From positions 51,041,797-51,105,796 of the forward strand of contig NC_085046.1 of NCBI RefSeq assembly GCF_963662255.1: a stretch of DNA of 64,000 bases, given 5' to 3'. The first letter of the stretch is position 1, and each line of letters starts with the position of its first letter. The stretch comes from Cinclus cinclus. Lineage: Eukaryota; Chordata; Aves; Passeriformes; Cinclidae. Below are positions 59,481-64,000 of the stretch, in pieces. The notes beneath the pieces were generated by a model, which was not told where the DNA came from, searched no databases, and saw nothing but the letters and a program-made list of their open reading frames with translations. Both the position numbers and the translations under genes were made by a program.

Positions 59481-62400
59481 TCTGAAATAAACAAACTATT
59501 TCATTTTCATTCTTAACACTTTCAGTCAAGAAAATTCATGGTCATCTATGCAAGATAATCAATGTTATGTTGTATTATTAATCAATGTATACTAAATAAC
59601 TGAGAATTCAACTTCTTGGTAAAATGAGACTGAATGACCTGGCTGTTAAGTCATTTTCTTCTGCAATGTTAAGGTAAATACATTCTTTCCTAGGCCTGGC
59701 AAAAAAGTTAAAAGTTGAGGTGTTGTTTTAAGATAGACTGCTAAACAAGGCTAATTTTGAAAGATAGAATGTGCCAGAATGTGAAATGAGTGCTAGCATA
59801 ACCAAATTTAGGCTCAGTTTACAGATACAACAGTTTCCAGTGGCTTCCAATGCCATTTCAGCATAAAACTGATCCTGCCTTTTTCCTTTAACTTGTACAA
59901 TTTCAGCTTTTTAACCTCTGCCAAGGAAGATCCCCAAGAGGGTGTATCTGTTTAAAAAGTTCTCATCCAGAATTTTTCAAACTACAAACTATTCTGTCAT
60001 TGAATTAAATGTATACTTACATTAAATATGCTGAAATAACAAAAAATAACTGTGCATTGAAATGTTAGTAAAAAGCAATGCATGTTTTCCTTTCAAAATT
60101 AACAATGTGGCATTACCAAATTTGTACTTCACAAGAAAATGATTTCATATATAAATGGATGCAATTGAGAAATGTTCAGTCAATCACATTGTTTCATTGG
60201 CTGAACATTCCTAAGTAAATTATAATTCAGGTCTAAAGATTTAATTAGCAGAATACAGTTTGGGCAAATGAGCAGCATGGAAGTTCCAAAATATGAAATC
60301 CTAAAAATAGGAACCCATAAATCTTCCTGCTGTGGTGCACATATGCAGCTGTACAGTATCTGATGGGTTGAAAACTCTGCCTGAGAACAGCATTAAGATT
60401 CACAACAGCAGAGGAACTCGACTGAACAAATTTCATAGGGCAGCAGGAATTTATCATGTTTGTTCTGTCAATGTAACTCACATCTCACTCTCTAAACCCC
60501 ATAAAGGAGCACAGGAAGCAAAGAGAGAAAGGCAGAGGAGAGGAAATGGAGTGATATCAAACAGGGATTTTCTTAAAACAGATTTATACATAAGCTACTT
60601 TGAGACTACACTGCTTCTTGAGAAAGCAAGAAAATGTAAAATAAAAGAACCATTAACTAGTATATTGTTTTTATTTTGCTCTATGTCTCATGACATAATG
60701 CTTTCTGAGGTGCTCTGTCAAAATATCAATTCCCAAACCTTTTCAAAGGAATGCATACAGTATTTCCACTTTAAGAGAAGTAAATTTTAAACCCATAAGG
60801 TACACTCCTCCAGCAATGACTTTGACAGTTCTTAAGACAGTGGCCAACAGAAATGTTTTCTTCAAAAAAGGGTATAAAATGAGTCTATCCAATATTTCCT
60901 GTCCTGGTTTGGCCTTTGTTTGAATCATGGAGCCTAAAAAGCAGTCTTCCTTTCTGGATAGGATAGATTTCTTTCCTCTGTATAATTGGCAAGTAGATGT
61001 ATGAAAAATCATACCTTGATTGGCTTCAAGATCATGATATAAATCCAAGCTCAGAGGAGTCGATGAGAGAGAATTTTCTGCCAGCACACCCATCTGGAGA
61101 TGGAAAGTAACCATCTCTGGTCAGCCTTATTTATCAGGGTGACAATATTGTTTCAACCATTAATTCTACCAGCTAGGTTTCATCACTGGGCATAAGTAAG
61201 ACTTGTTTTGGAAGTGTAAAGGTGAGAGAGTACTGCTGGTATTGAACCCCAAAGGATGTCTGAGGACGTGTGCAGGATATGCCATGGAGCAAATAACTTG
61301 AAGATTATGACTAACAAATAAGACTTAGTATCAAATTCCAGATCAGTATAGCATTGTGTATTGACTCTTTGGAGCACAAACACTGTCCTAGAAAATATTC
61401 AAATCATGTGTAGACAGAGGTCCCCAAAGGTGGTCGTTCATTGAAATAGCAGTGCTGTGAACTTTGCAGGTTCACTGTACAGAGATGTAACAGATGGTGA
61501 CTCTAGCTCCTATAGGACAGCAGGAGCAGAGCTGATATCCCAGTGCAAAGCCAACTATGTCAGTATCAGCATAAGACCTGACAAAACATTTCCTCGTAAA
61601 TGAGCTAACCAGATACAGAAGGAGAGCCAGTCTTTGCCAGGAGACTTAAGGAACAGCCTATCCCTCTCGGTGCAAAGGAGCTCAGGTATTGAAGTCTGTA
61701 TAACCTTCTGCAGAAACAGAAGCAGGAACAGCTGCTCTTAAGGTGCTATAGAGCAATCAAACCGATTAGAGAGGTGCTAAAGACCAAACAATCTGCTCTA
61801 CATGGTGCTGTCATATACAAGTCTCTGTTAACAGCTCTGCACTATGCTCCATTTTCCTCTGTACAGGTGTCTTAAAAACGTGCTTTTATCTTAAATGGAT
61901 GGTGCTTAGCCATGACTCTGCAGTGACTAAACTCCACGGTCCCACCCTGTGTTCTTAAGATTCTTGTACATAATTAGATTTGCCTAATTTTCATGTGTGT
62001 GTTTTTTTTTATGTGCCTTTTTTGTTTTTCTAAACAAAAAGATAGCAGTGAACCCATAATCTCAAGGACTTCTTAAACTGTACCAGAGGAATGACATCTC
62101 CAAAACCATAGGAAGTAGATTTGAAATTCAGGGAGCTGCAAGGCAGGAATAATGTAGCAGAAAGTGGTTCAAACCTTAATTTTAATGAGATAAAGTCCTT
62201 TTGTGTAATCTGATTCAAGTCTTTGTGCCTCTTATTGACATCTGACAAAAGATTCCTGAGCTAAATAAATGAGCTCTCAGAACAATTTTAAGAGAGATTA
62301 GGTGTTTCTTGGTCCTTTTCTTGAGAAAACATTGCTTTTGACTAATGTCTTAGAACCTATCTCATGGCAATCACAACAGGGAAAATGCAGTGAAGGATTG

Positions 62401-64000
62401 TGTGGGGTAAAGCATATGCCTTCAGCTGGGTTTAATAACAGATCAGGTCTTTCTGCTGTATACGAAATGGAGAGTAAACTCAGTGAATATTCTGTCTACC
62501 TGTGGAGCTGTTTCTTTGATTCTGGAGAGTGGAATAAGTATTGCTTCTAAATTTTTTAACTGACTAATGTTGGTGGGATTTTTGCATGATTGGTTGGGTT
62601 TTCCCCAGAAAGGCTATTTTAGGTGTAGGCTGTTCATACCTGTACAGGAAAAATACACAAAATAGACCTGACAACTTGTCTTTTTTCAGGCATTTTTCGA
62701 AGTATGGGCTAACTGGGATGCAAGAATCATCTAGAAAATAGCTTCTTTATGTGTTTGTATGTGAGACAAAGCTGGGTATCTCACGTATAAAATACTACCT
62801 TATATTGTCAGAAAATGCAGATTGAGGGAAATTATTTAGTGAATAAATACTCTGACCTTTGTTGAAATGTTTCATTCCAAAACTTCCCTGGTTGAGCCCA
62901 CATATTTAAAAGCAGTAAGAAATGTTTCCTTTTTGTCAAATTATTTCCTTTGAATTTTTTTTAATATCCCTAACATAACTGTCTTGTGACAGTATGCTGA
63001 ACAGATTTATTTTGCCATTTAAAATGAGCAAATTTCACTAAATAGACTACAGGTGTTTTCTGCATTTTAAGGAAACAAGAAGGATTGCTAGTCATTAATG
63101 TAAAAATATGACATTTGTAGCTTGCTATCTCTACTACTATATTCCTTCTGAAGGACATTCCTAAATGGGAAAAACAGCTGGTATAGCTATAAAATAATAA
63201 CCCACACCACCGGGTGTAAGTCATACAAGCTTGGAGCTGTAGGGTTCATTTTATGTTCATTCACTGGGCGTGGAGTTTGGACTCCCATTTCTTTCTGTTG
63301 CCACATCTCAACAACCTCAGAGGTACTCAGAAACAGACAGAGAATAGTTCACATGAAACATGAAGTAGAGCCAGGTTAGACCAATTTGGCACTATTTTAA
63401 ACTGGATTCTTTTTTTTTTTTTTGTTCTCTCAGAACAAACTTCTCTTCTTCCCCATTCCTACTCTCCATTTTCTTTGTTCCTGAACACAAATGAAAAGAG
63501 CAAAGCAAAAGCAAAGAAAATTTGTGAATGCACTGCTTCTAAATCTGCTGTAACCCACTGCCTGACCAGCAGCTGCTGCCTGGCACTATGGCAGTGCTCT
63601 GTGGCTTTAACAGTTTGAAGAAAAGTAGGTTAGCACCCTTGCTATTATTAATGCCTCATCAAAAAGGACATGAGAGCAATCAGAGAGAAGAAATGAGAGC
63701 AGGTGGGAGGGGAGATGTGGAATAAGGAAAAAGGTGTCAGGGAACCATTTATTCATTCTCTGATGACCAGCCAGTTCTTTTCCTAACCTCCAAGAATGAA
63801 TAAGCTCTGACAACATATCCTGCAATTCTAATGACTAATTGCATATTATTTGGCTGCAATTCCTCTGTAATAATTCGAGATGGACAGTATACTATGTCAT
63901 GACAAATGCTGTTAGGGACATAATCTTCCCCATTCTGCCACTTTGGTTTGCATTATGTCTAGGGAAAGATGTTTGCTGGAGAGAGAATAGGAAGCGCATC
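59481..64000. other. AT-rich interval, no recognised gene
   Basis: Open frames up to 152 codons (60332-60790, plus) and 123 codons (60743-61114, minus) have no recognisable domain or context. A T run lies at about 63411-63423. No repeat family, RNA gene or regulatory element is supported. Confidence 0.4.

Noticed and set aside
1..64000. CRISPR arrays, tRNA or rRNA genes, bacterial operons
   Set aside because: No regularly spaced repeats, no tRNA B-box or acceptor-stem pattern and no rRNA core motifs were seen. The content is vertebrate nuclear DNA.

Overview
This window is vertebrate nuclear DNA, almost certainly avian and probably from a songbird. The basis is several CR1 LINE fragments with their bird/reptile 3' octamer tails (ATTCTGTG or ATTCTATG), several solo long terminal repeats (LTRs) of endogenous retroviruses (ERVs), AT-rich single-copy DNA and vertebrate-type microsatellites. 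The songbird assignment is inferred from the richness in ERV LTRs and is not proven. I found no intact host protein-coding gene, no tRNA or rRNA gene and no CRISPR array. Most open frames are chance, antisense or low-complexity frames.

Layout. 1-225 holds the edge of a reversed CR1. 226-20505 is mostly unannotated AT-rich DNA, interrupted by a CR1 tail (2594-2727), a 299-base pure pyrimidine tract (13828-14126) and a CR1 3' fragment (18580-19165). 20512-21131 is a solo LTR with a perfect 6-base target-site duplication (TSD). 27.9-41.7 kb is the transposon-rich core. It contains a solo LTR (27903-28610), a 5'-truncated CR1 with endonuclease and reverse transcriptase remnants on the minus strand (29621-32180), a CpG island (32780-33240), an LTR-like 3' end (to 33957), a solo LTR with a perfect 6-base TSD (38333-39140), and a three-layer nest of LTRs (39227-41722). 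41.7-64 kb is again mostly unannotated, with a pentanucleotide repeat and an internally deleted CR1 (58838-59480).

How it fits together. There is no operon or pathway here. The content is a record of mobile-element insertion into intergenic or intronic DNA. The best-supported results come from direct reading of insertion boundaries: two LTRs with exact 6-base TSDs (CTTACC and GAATTA), one with an exact 5-base TSD (GTGGT), and its relative 12 kb away with a 1-mismatch 5-base TSD. The two relatives are therefore independent insertions and not the two ends of one provirus. No retroviral gag, pol or env coding sequence was recognised.

I did not find an undescribed biological system. The items most worth a second look are the nested LTR stack, a perfect 21-bp inverted repeat with a 5-base loop at 34328-34374, the CpG island at about 33 kb, the 299-base pyrimidine tract, and the CR1 copy that lost its reverse transcriptase core. 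ERV and CR1 family assignments rest on recalled similarity and have not been checked against a repeat library.
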